From positions 1 through 60,559 of the forward strand of contig PLCB01000022.1 in NCBI GenBank assembly GCA_003134695.1: a stretch of 60,559 bases of DNA, in the 5' to 3' direction. Shown here in pieces: positions 7,811 to 15,902 of the stretch. The first letter of the stretch is position 1, and every line of letters begins with the position of its first letter. The notes beneath the pieces were generated by a model, which saw only the letters and a program-made list of their open reading frames with translations, was not told where the DNA came from and searched no databases. Both the position numbers and the translations under genes were made by a program. Source of the DNA: Candidatus Zemynaea palustris. Its GTDB lineage: Bacteria; Vulcanimicrobiota; Vulcanimicrobiia; Vulcanimicrobiales; Vulcanimicrobiaceae.

Positions 7811-9067
7811 ATGGAAAAGTCGTCCCGCATGTGCGTCGATGCGGGTCGCTCCCGGCTCTTCGGGCGAGCCGAGTTTCTCGGCGCGCTCGGCGTTGCAGCA
7901 ACGCCTCTTCTTGCGGGCGTCGCCGGCGCAACCGAACCGTTGCGCCCCTCCGATCCAGCCAGATTATCCGGGCAGTTAGCGTCACTTACGCCACCGAGCG
8001 GCTTGGCTCGTGGCAATGCGGCGGCGGCGCGCATCGCCGCCTCTTCGCGGTTCGTTGCGAAGACGTACGCGGCGACCCTCGCGCTGGCCCGTTCGATCGG
8101 CGACAGGGCACTGCGCGAAAGCGTCCTCGCGTTGCTCGATGATCCGAAGCCGACGTATGCCGCCAAGTATCCGACGCCGGAATCGCGCGCTGCGTTGCGC
8201 GACGCGCTCGTCCGCGAGGGTTTCATCGCGGCCGGGTCACCGGTCGAGGCGATTTTTCCGTCCGGAACCGAGGCTGACACAACACGCGCGCCCCAACCGT
8301 TTTGGTGCGCCGGCGGCTCGGGTGAAAACTCCCATCACTCGTATCCCGGCGGGCTCCTGGTTCACGAGTTCTTCAACGCCTCGCTGGCAACGTCGTTCGC
8401 CTCGGCCTACGATCGCGTCTACTTCAGCAATCGAAATACGATCGACCGTGATACCGTCATCGGCGCGGCGCTCTACCACGACATCATGAAGACCGTCGTC
8501 TTTCAGTGGAACCAGGACGGGACGCTGTTCAAGGAATATCCGATCGGCGGCGCCGGAAAAGAGGACGGCGGGCATCACGTTCTCTCCGGCGCGGAGGCCA
8601 TCGTCCGCGGACGCTCGGCGCGCTTCGTGATCGCGTTGCTCTCGGCGCACGCTGCGCCCTCGCTCGGCGACGAAGCGAAGGTCGCGAAGTGGTGCCGCGC
8701 CGCCGCGCTCGTCGCCGGCATCGACCCCGTCGAATACGGGCTGCTCAAGAAGAACGGCTCTGACTACGTCCTCGCGCCCACCTACGTTCCGATTGAAGCC
8801 TTCGTGAACTATCTGAGCGACCACGACTACGTGCTCTCGGTTCACGCCGTCCACGAGGTCCTTCCGCAGTTACAGCGCCTCGCGCCGCGCTACGTGGTTT
8901 CGTCAACCAATGCGACTGCAACCGCTCGGCGAGGACTCTATACTTCATTTGCTTGGTTCAAGAACGACGCGTTCTCGACTCTCTCGGCAATCGGACTCTA
9001 CCAAACCCTGGCCGGCGGCGGCGAAGGGGCCTTCGATCGCGCGATCGCAAAGCTAACTGAAAGGTAG
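7811..9067 (+). CDS. HD-domain metal-dependent hydrolase, probably exported
   Basis: Starting at ATG 7811 the product has 418 residues. Near residues 20-45 there is a hydrophobic stretch after GRAEFLGALG that resembles a Tat or Sec signal, although only one of the two Tat arginines is present. The body carries HHSYPGGLLVHEF, then IGAALYHDIMKTV, then GGHHVLSGAEA, in the order and spacing of HD-domain phosphohydrolases such as the YhaM type, where paired His and Asp bind metals. An exported HD enzyme is unusual because known substrates are nucleotides or RNA. The substrate is not predictable. The downstream lysine-rich gene follows after 10 bp. Confidence 0.65.
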   Translation: MEKSSRMCVDAGRSRLFGRAEFLGALGVAATPLLAGVAGATEPLRPSDPARLSGQLASLTPPSGLARGNAAAARIAASSRFVAKTYAATLALARSIGDRALRESVLALLDDPKPTYAAKYPTPESRAALRDALVREGFIAAGSPVEAIFPSGTEADTTRAPQPFWCAGGSGENSHHSYPGGLLVHEFFNASLATSFASAYDRVYFSNRNTIDRDTVIGAALYHDIMKTVVFQWNQDGTLFKEYPIGGAGKEDGGHHVLSGAEAIVRGRSARFVIALLSAHAAPSLGDEAKVAKWCRAAALVAGIDPVEYGLLKKNGSDYVLAPTYVPIEAFVNYLSDHDYVLSVHAVHEVLPQLQRLAPRYVVSSTNATATARRGLYTSFAWFKNDAFSTLSAIGLYQTLAGGGEGAFDRAIAKLTER

Positions 9068-9077
9068 GTAGCGATTC

Positions 9078-9449
9078 ATGACGGCAACCTGGAAACCGCA
9101 CGAAAAACACGGCAACCTCACCACTCAGAGCGACCTCCCCGACAGCGTCTTCGCCTTTCCGAAACGACGGAAGGAACCGTTGACCGACGCGAGCCACGTT
9201 CGCAACGCGATCGCGCGCTTCGACCAGGTCAAAGACGTCTCGGACGCCGACCGAGCCTTAGCCTTCGCAAACATCAAGAAGGCTGCGAAGCACTACGGCG
9301 TCAGGCTGACCGAGAAGTCGTGGCACGACCTGGTTCGCGGGGCTCAGGGTGGTTCGAGCGCTCCAAAGAAACGCTCGGCGGCGAAACGGCTGCCCCCGGC
9401 GCGCAAGAAGGCGATCCGCAAGAAGGCCGCACGCAAAAAAAGGTCCTAA
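9078..9449 (+). CDS. DUF6582-like small protein with lysine-rich histone-like tail
   Basis: 123 residues. The core DSVFAFPKRRKEPLTDASH followed by VRNAIARFDQV and a DADRALAFANIKKAAKHYGV helix pattern is that of a small uncharacterised family (DUF6582) known from actinobacteria and other soil bacteria. The last 30 residues are almost all Lys, Arg and Ala (APKKRSAAKRLPPARKKA and onward), like histone H1 or HU tails, so binding to nucleic acid is plausible. A good GGTAGG ribosome site precedes ATG 9078. Confidence 0.75.
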   Translation: MTATWKPHEKHGNLTTQSDLPDSVFAFPKRRKEPLTDASHVRNAIARFDQVKDVSDADRALAFANIKKAAKHYGVRLTEKSWHDLVRGAQGGSSAPKKRSAAKRLPPARKKAIRKKAARKKRS

Positions 9450-9528
9450 CGCAACCCTCCTTCCTCGATGGGGGTCTGCGGTTGGGTATGACTCCTTGCG
9501 AACCGGTGACACCATAGCTGGGCGTCCG

Positions 9529-9810
9529 GTGAGGCGGCGGGCCCCCCGCGCGCCTTCCGTCGATACCTCGAACAAAGAAGCTCCGTTAGAGCTTTTCGGA
9601 ACGATCAAACAGGTCTTCCCGAGCACGACCTTCTCGGTCGAGCTCGAAAACGGACAGACGGTTTTGGCCCACATCGCCGGGCGCCTGAGACGCCATCGAA
9701 TCAAGATCTTGCCGGGCGACCGCGTCGATCTCGAGATCTCGCCGTACGATCTCACCAAAGGCCGCATCGTCTATCGCTATCGCGCCGGTGAGGCCCGCCG
9801 CCCAGCCTAA
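9529..9810 (+). CDS. infA: translation initiation factor IF-1-like protein
   Basis: The C-terminal 75 residues are a clear IF-1 S1/OB fold: FGTIKQVFPSTTFSVELENG, VLAHIAGRLRRHRIKILPGD, then ISPYDLTKGRIVYRY. IF-1 binds the 30S A site. The start is uncertain because there is no ATG in frame; GTG 9529 gives 93 residues, about 20 more than usual. It is isolated from the ribosomal protein operon that normally holds infA, so it may be a second copy or a stress form. Confidence 0.78.
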   Translation: MRRRAPRAPSVDTSNKEAPLELFGTIKQVFPSTTFSVELENGQTVLAHIAGRLRRHRIKILPGDRVDLEISPYDLTKGRIVYRYRAGEARRPA

Positions 9811-9828
9811 CCGCCCATCTCAGCGGCC

Positions 9829-11067
9829 TCAGCGAACGGTCGCGGGCACCTCGGCGAGCATTCGCTTCTTCAACTCATCATCCAGCGCTGCCAAGAACGC
9901 TTCGGTCGTGAGCCACGGCTGGTCCGGGCCGATCAGGATCGCGAGGTCCTTGGTCATCTTTCCGCTTTCGACCGTATCGACGCACACGCGCTCGAGCGTT
10001 TCGGCGAAGCGCGTGACCTCGGGCGTTCCGTCCATCCGCCCGCGATGCGCGAGTCCGCGCGTCCAGGCGAAGATCGACGCGATCGGATTGGTCGAGGTCG
10101 GTTTCCCTTGCTGATGGAGGCGGTAATGCCGCGTAACGGTTCCGTGCGCCGCCTCGGCTTCGATCGTCTTGCCGTCGGGCGTCATTAAGACCGAGGTCAT
10201 CAAGCCGAGCGAACCGTAACCCTGCGCGACCGTATCGGACTGGACGTCACCGTCGTAGTTCTTGCAGGCCCACACGTAGCCGCCGCTCCACTTCAGACAG
10301 GCCGCTACCATGTCGTCAATCAGCCGGTGCTCGTAGAATGCGCCGACCGCCTCGAAGCGCGAGGCGAACTCCTTATCGTAGACCTCCTGAAAGATCTGCA
10401 TGAAGCGCCCGTCGTAGGTCTTGAGAATCGTGTTCTTGGTCGATAGATAGACCGGCCACTTCCGGTGCAAACCGAAATTGAAACAAGCGTGCGCGAAGCC
10501 GCGGATCGATTCGTCGAGGTTGTACATCGCGAGCGCGACGCCGGGCTGTTTGAATTCGAAGACCTCACGTTCCAGGGCTTGACCGCCGCCGGCCGGCTGG
10601 TAGATTAGTTTCAACTTGCCCGGTCCCGGGATCGCTAGTTCGGTCGCGCGGTACTGATCGCCGAAAGCATGACGCCCGATCACGATCGGCTGCGTCCACG
10701 TCGGCACCAAACGGGGGACGTTGCGGCAGATGATCGGTTCGCGGAAGACGGTCCCGTCGAGTTCGTTGCGGATCGTTCCGTTCGGCGAACGCCACATTTG
10801 CTTGAGCCTGAATTCTTTGACGCGCGCTTCGTCCGGAGTGATCGTCGCGCATTTCACGCCGACGCCGTACTGCTTGATCGCCCGTGCCGCATTCAGGGTC
10901 ACTTGGTCGTCCGTCTCGTCACGGTGCTGCACGCCAAGGTCGTAATACTTGAGATCGACGTCCAGATAGGGCAAGATCAATTTCTCTTTGATCATCGCCC
11001 AGATGATGCGGGTCATCTCATCGCCGTCGAGTTCGACGATCGGGTTGGCCACTTTGATCTTCTTCAC
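9829..11067 (-). CDS. icd: NADP-dependent isocitrate dehydrogenase (eukaryote-like dimeric type)
   Basis: 412 residues starting [18 protein letters not shown], which is the type II (mitochondrial/cytosolic-like) isocitrate dehydrogenase rather than the E. coli type. Substrate-binding [18 protein letters not shown], the active-site [18 protein letters not shown] and the metal-binding DDMVAAC are intact. It decarboxylates isocitrate to 2-oxoglutarate in the TCA cycle with formation of NADPH. It converges on the IF-1 gene with an 18-bp gap. Confidence 0.96.
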   Translation of the reverse strand: MKKIKVANPIVELDGDEMTRIIWAMIKEKLILPYLDVDLKYYDLGVQHRDETDDQVTLNAARAIKQYGVGVKCATITPDEARVKEFRLKQMWRSPNGTIRNELDGTVFREPIICRNVPRLVPTWTQPIVIGRHAFGDQYRATELAIPGPGKLKLIYQPAGGGQALEREVFEFKQPGVALAMYNLDESIRGFAHACFNFGLHRKWPVYLSTKNTILKTYDGRFMQIFQEVYDKEFASRFEAVGAFYEHRLIDDMVAACLKWSGGYVWACKNYDGDVQSDTVAQGYGSLGLMTSVLMTPDGKTIEAEAAHGTVTRHYRLHQQGKPTSTNPIASIFAWTRGLAHRGRMDGTPEVTRFAETLERVCVDTVESGKMTKDLAILIGPDQPWLTTEAFLAALDDELKKRMLAEVPATVR

Positions 11068-11129
11068 ACCGCCCAGACTTGGGCGGCCGAGCCAGGTTTT
11101 CCGCCAGAACGCGCGGGATTGCCCGCATC

Positions 11130-12062
11130 ATGAAAAACGGCGGGCCGGCCGGCTGCGAGCGAATCGTGAGCCTCTTGCCGAGTGCGACGGAGATCGTCTA
11201 CGCGCTCGGCCTGGGCGATCGGCTCGTCGGCGTCACGCACGAGTGCGACTTTCCGCCCGAGGCGAAGAGCAAACCGGTGTTGACCGCAAGCGCGCTGCCG
11301 CCCGCATCGAACTCGGCGGAGATCGATCGCCACGTCCGGCGTCATCTCCATCAAGGTTCGAGCATCTACACGCTCGACGCGGAACTCCTCGAAGGGCTGG
11401 CGCCGGATCTCATTCTCACGCAAGAGCTTTGCGCCGTGTGCGCCGTCTCGTACGAAATCGTCGCCCGTGCCGCCCGACGGCTGCGCGGTGATCAGCGCAT
11501 CGTCTCGCTCGAGCCGTCCAGCCTCGACGACGTGTACGTCAACATCGAGACCATCGGCGCGCTCAGCGGGATGACCCAAGAAGCCGCCGGCGTTGTCGGC
11601 AAACTTCGCGCGCGCGCCGAGACGCTTCGGAAGCACGTCGCCGGAAGGCCTCGCCCGCGAACGCTCGTCTTGGAATGGACCGACCCGCCGATGAGCGGCG
11701 GCCATTGGACGCCGGGCCTCGTCGAACTCGCCGGCGGCGAGCCGATCCTTGCGAACCCCGGCGCGAACTCCCAAGTGCTCGACTGGGGAGCGATCGTCGA
11801 GGCGAACCCCGATGTGATCCTCGTCGCTCCGTGCGGTTTCGACCTCGCGAAGTCGATTGTGGCGGTCGGCGAACTCGACTCGGCAAATACGTCGTGGCGC
11901 TCGCTGCATGCCGTCCGGGAGAGACGCATGCACGTCGTCGACGGTAACGCATACGTGAATCGGCCCGGGCCGCGGCTCGTCGACACCGCGGAAATCTTCG
12001 CGAGCGCGATCCACGGCGAACGCTTCGGTGCCGCCCTCTCCGATCCGAAGGCACTGCGCTGA
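11130..12062 (+). CDS. BtuF-like cobalamin-binding protein without signal peptide
   Basis: 310 residues from ATG 11130 (MKNGGPAGCERIVSLLPS). The two-lobe BtuF/Fe-siderophore-binding fold is shown by RIVSLLPSATEIVYALGLGD near the start, DLILTQELCAVCAVS, SLEPSSLDDVYVNIETIG, and WGAIVEANPDVILVAPCGF. BtuF delivers vitamin B12 to the BtuCD importer, but this subgroup has no export signal and is often encoded away from btuCD, so a cytoplasmic role is possible. The cell needs B12 for the class II ribonucleotide reductase at 41.6 kb. Confidence 0.82.
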   Translation: MKNGGPAGCERIVSLLPSATEIVYALGLGDRLVGVTHECDFPPEAKSKPVLTASALPPASNSAEIDRHVRRHLHQGSSIYTLDAELLEGLAPDLILTQELCAVCAVSYEIVARAARRLRGDQRIVSLEPSSLDDVYVNIETIGALSGMTQEAAGVVGKLRARAETLRKHVAGRPRPRTLVLEWTDPPMSGGHWTPGLVELAGGEPILANPGANSQVLDWGAIVEANPDVILVAPCGFDLAKSIVAVGELDSANTSWRSLHAVRERRMHVVDGNAYVNRPGPRLVDTAEIFASAIHGERFGAALSDPKALR

Positions 12063-12089
12063 CCGATCCGAGCGACCGATACCCCGGAG

Positions 12090-12290
12090 ATGGGCCGCCT
12101 CGCTCAGGAGCCTCCCTACGTCCTCGAATCGAGGCCGGCGCAACGGCGCGTTACCGTGGCGGTGCCGCCACGAGTGCGAGCCCTCGACGTGCTGTTGATC
12201 TTGGTGTTGCCGGCCGCTGTATTTGCCGGCCTCGTGTGCTGGTCACTACGCACGCAAAGCAGCCGGCCCAAACGGGTGACCGTCAGCTAG
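12090..12290 (+). CDS. small hypothetical protein with one membrane segment
   Basis: A 66-residue frame with one hydrophobic helix (ALDVLLILVLPAAVFAGLVC, about residues 31-50) between arginine-rich ends. It lies 27 bp after the BtuF-like gene on the same strand. The ribosome site (GGAG) is too close to the ATG, and no family is recognised, so this may not be a real gene. It ends against the convergent DUF1059 gene. Confidence 0.35.
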   Translation: MGRLAQEPPYVLESRPAQRRVTVAVPPRVRALDVLLILVLPAAVFAGLVCWSLRTQSSRPKRVTVS

Positions 12291-12472
12291 CCTTCGTCTT
12301 TGAGCATTTGCCGGATGCCCTCGCGCAATTCCGGCGTATTGGGGTGCCCGTGCGACGAGACCGCGTGTTCGACCGCGGCTTTCAAGACCTCTTCTTCGCG
12401 TCCGGCGATGGTCAGCGAACAGTTCTTGTCGCTCGGCATCGTGCGGCAATCGACCATCTTGCGATCACTCAT
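12287..12472 (-). CDS. DUF1059 small metal-binding-type protein
   Basis: 61 residues from ATG 12472; a GTG at 12490 that overlaps the ferritin stop (GTGA) is an alternative start. The sequence MVDCRTMPSDKNCSLTIAG, then AVEHAVSSHGH and LREGIRQML, is the DUF1059 pattern, annotated as a predicted small metal-binding protein because of the conserved Cys and His. It directly follows a ferritin-like gene, which fits a shared role in metal handling, but its function is unknown. Confidence 0.75.
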   Translation of the reverse strand: MSDRKMVDCRTMPSDKNCSLTIAGREEEVLKAAVEHAVSSHGHPNTPELREGIRQMLKDEG

Positions 12473-12486
12473 AGCGTCGTATCCTT

Positions 12487-13050
12487 TCACTTACTGGGAA
12501 GCATGGGGCGGCCTTCGCGGGCGACCAGCAGATCGTGCATGTCGTTGGCGTGCTCTTCTTCAACGACCAAGATTCCCTCGAGCATCACGCGCGTCGTCGG
12601 ATCCTTCTCGCCGAAGAAGCGTACGAGTTCTCGATAATGCTCGACCGCGATCCGCTCGGCGACCAGGTTTTCCCTGATCATGTCGACCAGCTGCTGCGCG
12701 TTTCCGTATTCGGAGGCGCTGCGCGTGCTCAGACCCTGCGGATCGAAATTGGGCGTCCCGCCGAGCTGATTGATCCGCTCGGCGACCATCATCATGTGTT
12801 CTTGTTCTTCCTTGGCGTGTTGCAAGAACTCGCCTTTCACGCTCTCGCTGTCGATGCCGCTCGCCGCCACGGCGTGCATCGTATAGCGCAGGACGCATAC
12901 AATCTCGGTCGCCAGCACGTTCTGCAAGATGTCGATCGTCTGGTGAACGTCGGCGCCGTAATTTTGCGTGACCGCACCTTGGTCGATGTGCTCCCGCGCG
13001 CGCCGGCGCAACTCTTTGACGTCACTAACAAACGTCTGAGGGCCGTTCAT
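12487..13050 (-). CDS. ferritin-like/bacterioferritin-type protein
   Basis: 187 residues forming a four-helix ferritin-like bundle. Di-iron ligand signatures are visible as ATEIVCVLRY, FLQHAKEEQEHMMMVAE (E-x-x-H), NLVAERIAVEHYRELV and VVEEEHANDMHDLL (E-x-x-H). These proteins store iron or protect DNA from peroxide. It is followed by a DUF1059 gene, and lies downstream of a DUF1445 and an RraA gene on the same strand. Confidence 0.88.
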   Translation of the reverse strand: MNGPQTFVSDVKELRRRAREHIDQGAVTQNYGADVHQTIDILQNVLATEIVCVLRYTMHAVAASGIDSESVKGEFLQHAKEEQEHMMMVAERINQLGGTPNFDPQGLSTRSASEYGNAQQLVDMIRENLVAERIAVEHYRELVRFFGEKDPTTRVMLEGILVVEEEHANDMHDLLVAREGRPMLPSK

Positions 13051-13113
13051 TCTCGGTCTCCTTCTGCAACTCGCAAGGGGGAAGATGGCGCTTCCACTCG
13101 CTGCCGGTGATCC

Positions 13114-13890
13114 CTAGCGGCGACGGCGGCGCAGATCGTCATGGCGCAAGTCGGTCACGAACATGTGGCCCGGCTCGTGCGTGATCACGTACGGAAGGCA
13201 GCTCTCGGCCGCGACCTGTTGAGGCGTCACGCCACAACCCCAAAAAACCGGAATTTCCCCGCGCTCGAACGGAACCGCATCGCCTTCGTCGGGACGCGAG
13301 AGGTCGCGAATGCCGAGGCCGTGCTGGTACCCCCACCCCACCGGCTCTCCGTGCGCTTCCACAAATGGCCGCGTGATCGTGCGGACCCGTTCGAGATCGT
13401 CGGCGGGATACGGCCGCATGCTGACGATCAGGTGGCCGTGCAGCTTTCCCGCTGGGGCCAGCGGAACCGCGGTGCGATACATCGGGACGTTCACGCCGCA
13501 GGTCGCGTGACGCGGCGGCAGACCCGCCTCCGTCAGAGCCCACTCGAACGTGAACGAGCAGCCGATCAAGAACGCGACGAGGTCGTCGCGCCACCATCCC
13601 TTTGCGTCGGCCGCGCGCTCGACGAGTTCACCGTCACGCCACAGTCGATACGCCGAAAGATCGACGCGTAAGTCGCTCTGAGAGCCGAGCCGCGATCGAT
13701 GACTTCCCGGCGCCGTCTCCTCGAGCATCGGACACGGTACCGGATTGCGCGCGCAAAGCAGCCGCATGTCGTCGGCGTCGGCCTGCGGGACGACGACCAG
13801 ATTGGCCTGGACGAAGCCGGGCGCCAGCGTCGCCGTCGGACCGGCGTGCTGCTTCTTCCGAATCGCCCGTCGCGCTTGCGCTCCGGTCAT
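13114..13890 (-). CDS. DUF1445 putative hydro-lyase/D-glutamate cyclase family protein
   Basis: 258 residues. AFLIGCSFTFEWALTEAGLP, TAVPLAPAGKLHGHLIVSMR and the ending PVFWGCGVTPQQVA with ITHEPGHMFVTDL are hallmarks of the DUF1445 family (YcsI-like, including the mammalian D-glutamate cyclase domain). The family is thought to cyclise or dehydrate small carboxylates. It starts 1 bp after the RraA gene, so the two are coupled; both names suggest work on small hydroxy or oxo acids. Confidence 0.85.
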   Translation of the reverse strand: MTGAQARRAIRKKQHAGPTATLAPGFVQANLVVVPQADADDMRLLCARNPVPCPMLEETAPGSHRSRLGSQSDLRVDLSAYRLWRDGELVERAADAKGWWRDDLVAFLIGCSFTFEWALTEAGLPPRHATCGVNVPMYRTAVPLAPAGKLHGHLIVSMRPYPADDLERVRTITRPFVEAHGEPVGWGYQHGLGIRDLSRPDEGDAVPFERGEIPVFWGCGVTPQQVAAESCLPYVITHEPGHMFVTDLRHDDLRRRRR

Positions 13891-13891
13891 A

Positions 13892-14575
13892 CTACGGAAC
13901 GAGTTTCTTGAGGCCGTCGAGCGAGAACGCTTCCGATTGGCAGAAGGCGATGACCTTCCGCTCTTTCACGATGATCTTCTCGCAAGCCGCCGGCAACGCA
14001 CGGGCGATCTCGGGCGGGACGATTTGGACGCCGTGCTGATCGGCGTGGATGAGATCCCCGGTTCGCACGTGGACGCCGCCGACGGTGACCGGTTCGCCGA
14101 ATTCAAGCAAGTGAACGTACGCGTGAGAAACCATGATCGACGCGGCGAAATAGTGGAACCCGGCGGCGCGGACTTCCGTTAGGTCACGCACGCCGCCGTT
14201 GGTGACGGTGCCGATGCAGCCGAGCGCCTTATGGATGTTGGTCTGCACCTCGCCCCAAAATGCGCCGACGGGCGGATCGTCGAGATCTTCGAGCACGATC
14301 ACCCGGGGATGCGGAACCGCGAGGATCGCGTCCCACCAGCCATGCCGGGAGTAAGAACCGGCGCCCTTTTGCGCGGCGCGGATCTTCCCGGTGACGGCGT
14401 AGCCGGTCATCACGCCCATCTCCGGAAAGACGCAACGAATCGAGGGTGACATGAAGCCTTCAGTCCACGGCCGCACGTCGAAGGTCTCGATTCCGTTGGC
14501 GATCGTCGGTGCGTCGTAGCGGCGAAGGGCGGCGAGCTCTTCGGGGCCGAGGGTCTGGCGAGAGGTAGCGCTCAT
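13892..14575 (-). CDS. RraA-family aldolase/decarboxylase-like protein
   Basis: 227 residues. TNGGVRDLTEVRAAGFHYFA carries the G-G-x-R-D motif that binds metal and substrate in 4-hydroxy-4-methyl-2-oxoglutarate aldolase and its RraA relatives, and ALPHA/BETA signature blocks such as APTIANGIETF and VRTGDLIHADQHGVQIVP are present. True RraA (an RNase E regulator) is unlikely here. The gene is divergent from an HpaI-type aldolase with 58 bp between, so the pair may split related oxo acids. Confidence 0.85.
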   Translation of the reverse strand: MSATSRQTLGPEELAALRRYDAPTIANGIETFDVRPWTEGFMSPSIRCVFPEMGVMTGYAVTGKIRAAQKGAGSYSRHGWWDAILAVPHPRVIVLEDLDDPPVGAFWGEVQTNIHKALGCIGTVTNGGVRDLTEVRAAGFHYFAASIMVSHAYVHLLEFGEPVTVGGVHVRTGDLIHADQHGVQIVPPEIARALPAACEKIIVKERKVIAFCQSEAFSLDGLKKLVP

Positions 14576-14633
14576 GGCGCCCTAGTTCACACGAGCCGGG
14601 GGCTTCCCTCGCGGCGTCGAACGACCGGACGCC

Positions 14634-15404
14634 ATGCGCGAGAATGCGATTCTCCAGAAGATGCGGGCCGGCGGGACGAGCGTCGGCTCGTGGGTCGGCC
14701 TCGACAGCTCGTTGTCGGCCGAGATCCTAGCGATGGCCGGTTTCGAGTGGCTCATGATCGACGGCGAGCACGGTCCGATCACGGGCGATTCGGTGATTCA
14801 CCTGATCACCGCGACGCGCGCGGCCGGCGCCGCGCCGTTCTTTCGCGTGATCTGGAACGAGCCGGCGCTGATCCAGCAAGCACTCGATTTCGGCGTCCAC
14901 GGCATCCTCGTCCCGATGGTGAACTCAGTCGAAGACGCGCGCGCCGCCGCCGCCGACGCGAAGTATCCGCCGCTCGGGCGGCGCAGCCGCGGCGGGAACC
15001 GCGCGCCGGTCGCCTTCGGAACCGACATGGGCACGTACGGGCCGCGTGCCAACGACGAGACGATGCTCATGGTGCAGATCGAAACCGTGGAAGGCTTGGA
15101 AGCTGCGGACGGGATCGCGAGCGTCGACGGCGTCGATTTGCTCTTCACCGGGCCGGGCGACCTCGCGCTCGCGATGGGCGAGTGGCCGCTCAACTGGGCG
15201 AAGGCCAGCCAGCGTTATAAGGAAGCTCTCGCGAGCATTCCGCGCATCGCCAAGAAGCACGGCAAGTTCGCCGGCGTCTTGGCGTACGAGCCTGCCTTCG
15301 CCAAAGATTGCCTGAATTTCGGCTATCAGTTCGTCGGCTACCACGCCGACACGGCGCTGCTGCTCAAGGCCGCGAGGGCCGCCCGCGCCGAGGTCGACGC
15401 TTAG
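14634..15404 (+). CDS. HpcH/HpaI-type class II aldolase
   Basis: 256 residues with a TIM barrel. MIDGEHGPI carries the catalytic Asp/His region, VQIETVEGLEAADGIA provides the metal-binding Glu and LLFTGPGDLALAMG the metal-binding Asp. The family cleaves 2-keto-3-deoxy acids such as 4-hydroxy-2-oxoheptanedioate or 5-keto-4-deoxyglucarate to pyruvate or tartronate semialdehyde plus an aldehyde. The downstream minus-strand genes converge on it. The substrate cannot be assigned. Confidence 0.9.
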   Translation: MRENAILQKMRAGGTSVGSWVGLDSSLSAEILAMAGFEWLMIDGEHGPITGDSVIHLITATRAAGAAPFFRVIWNEPALIQQALDFGVHGILVPMVNSVEDARAAAADAKYPPLGRRSRGGNRAPVAFGTDMGTYGPRANDETMLMVQIETVEGLEAADGIASVDGVDLLFTGPGDLALAMGEWPLNWAKASQRYKEALASIPRIAKKHGKFAGVLAYEPAFAKDCLNFGYQFVGYHADTALLLKAARAARAEVDA

Positions 15405-15408
15405 CCCG

Positions 15409-15879
15409 CTAAGGCTTCTTCTTCGGTTCGCCGCCGGGCGGTTGCTGCATCGCGCGCGACCACGCGTCGAGCCATTCGCTGTACGACTTGACGCCTTCGC
15501 GCATCGCCGATTCCCACGTGCTCGCCAGTCGAGCAGCCTCTTCGTTCTGGCCGATCCCAGCAAGCATCTCGCGCAGCTGTTTGATCGTCGCTTCGGCCTC
15601 TTCGAGTTTCGCACGCAACCGTTCCGAGTGCTCCAGCAGCTTCTGATAGCGTGCCCGAGGCACGACGCCCATCACTTCCCACCATTGCTCCATCGCCGCA
15701 GGCGCATCAGCCGCAGTTCCGGCGCCGGGCATGAACTGCGTCATCCACCGGCTGAAGTCGCCGGGATTTCCGACTTTGCTGAAGGCATCCATTGCTTCAC
15801 GCGCCGGCGTCGAACCCCGCGCCGCGTCCGCAAGCAACCGAAACCACTGTTCCGCGAGCTTGTCGCGATCGATCCCCAT
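15409..15879 (-). CDS. hypothetical helical protein (PhaE/phasin-like layout)
   Basis: 156 residues from ATG 15879 (MGIDRDKLAEQWFRLLADAA), rich in Trp, Gln and helix-forming residues, with a coiled-coil stretch (ARYQKLLEHSERLRAKLEEA and onward) and a proline/lysine tail. The WESAMREG...YSEWLDAWSRAM pattern near the end is reminiscent of PhaE subunits or phasins of polyhydroxyalkanoate synthesis, but no phaC is in the window, so this is a weak resemblance. It follows the isomerase gene by 23 bp and may be the last gene of the hyu-liv operon. Confidence 0.6.
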   Translation of the reverse strand: MGIDRDKLAEQWFRLLADAARGSTPAREAMDAFSKVGNPGDFSRWMTQFMPGAGTAADAPAAMEQWWEVMGVVPRARYQKLLEHSERLRAKLEEAEATIKQLREMLAGIGQNEEAARLASTWESAMREGVKSYSEWLDAWSRAMQQPPGGEPKKKP

Positions 15880-15902
15880 GTTTTCCGTTTCGCGTGACCA
15901 CC

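Noticed and set aside
13892-14575. RNase E inhibitor RraA
   Set aside because: The G-G-x-R-D motif fits the aldolase/decarboxylase branch, and the coupled neighbour is a small-acid enzyme.
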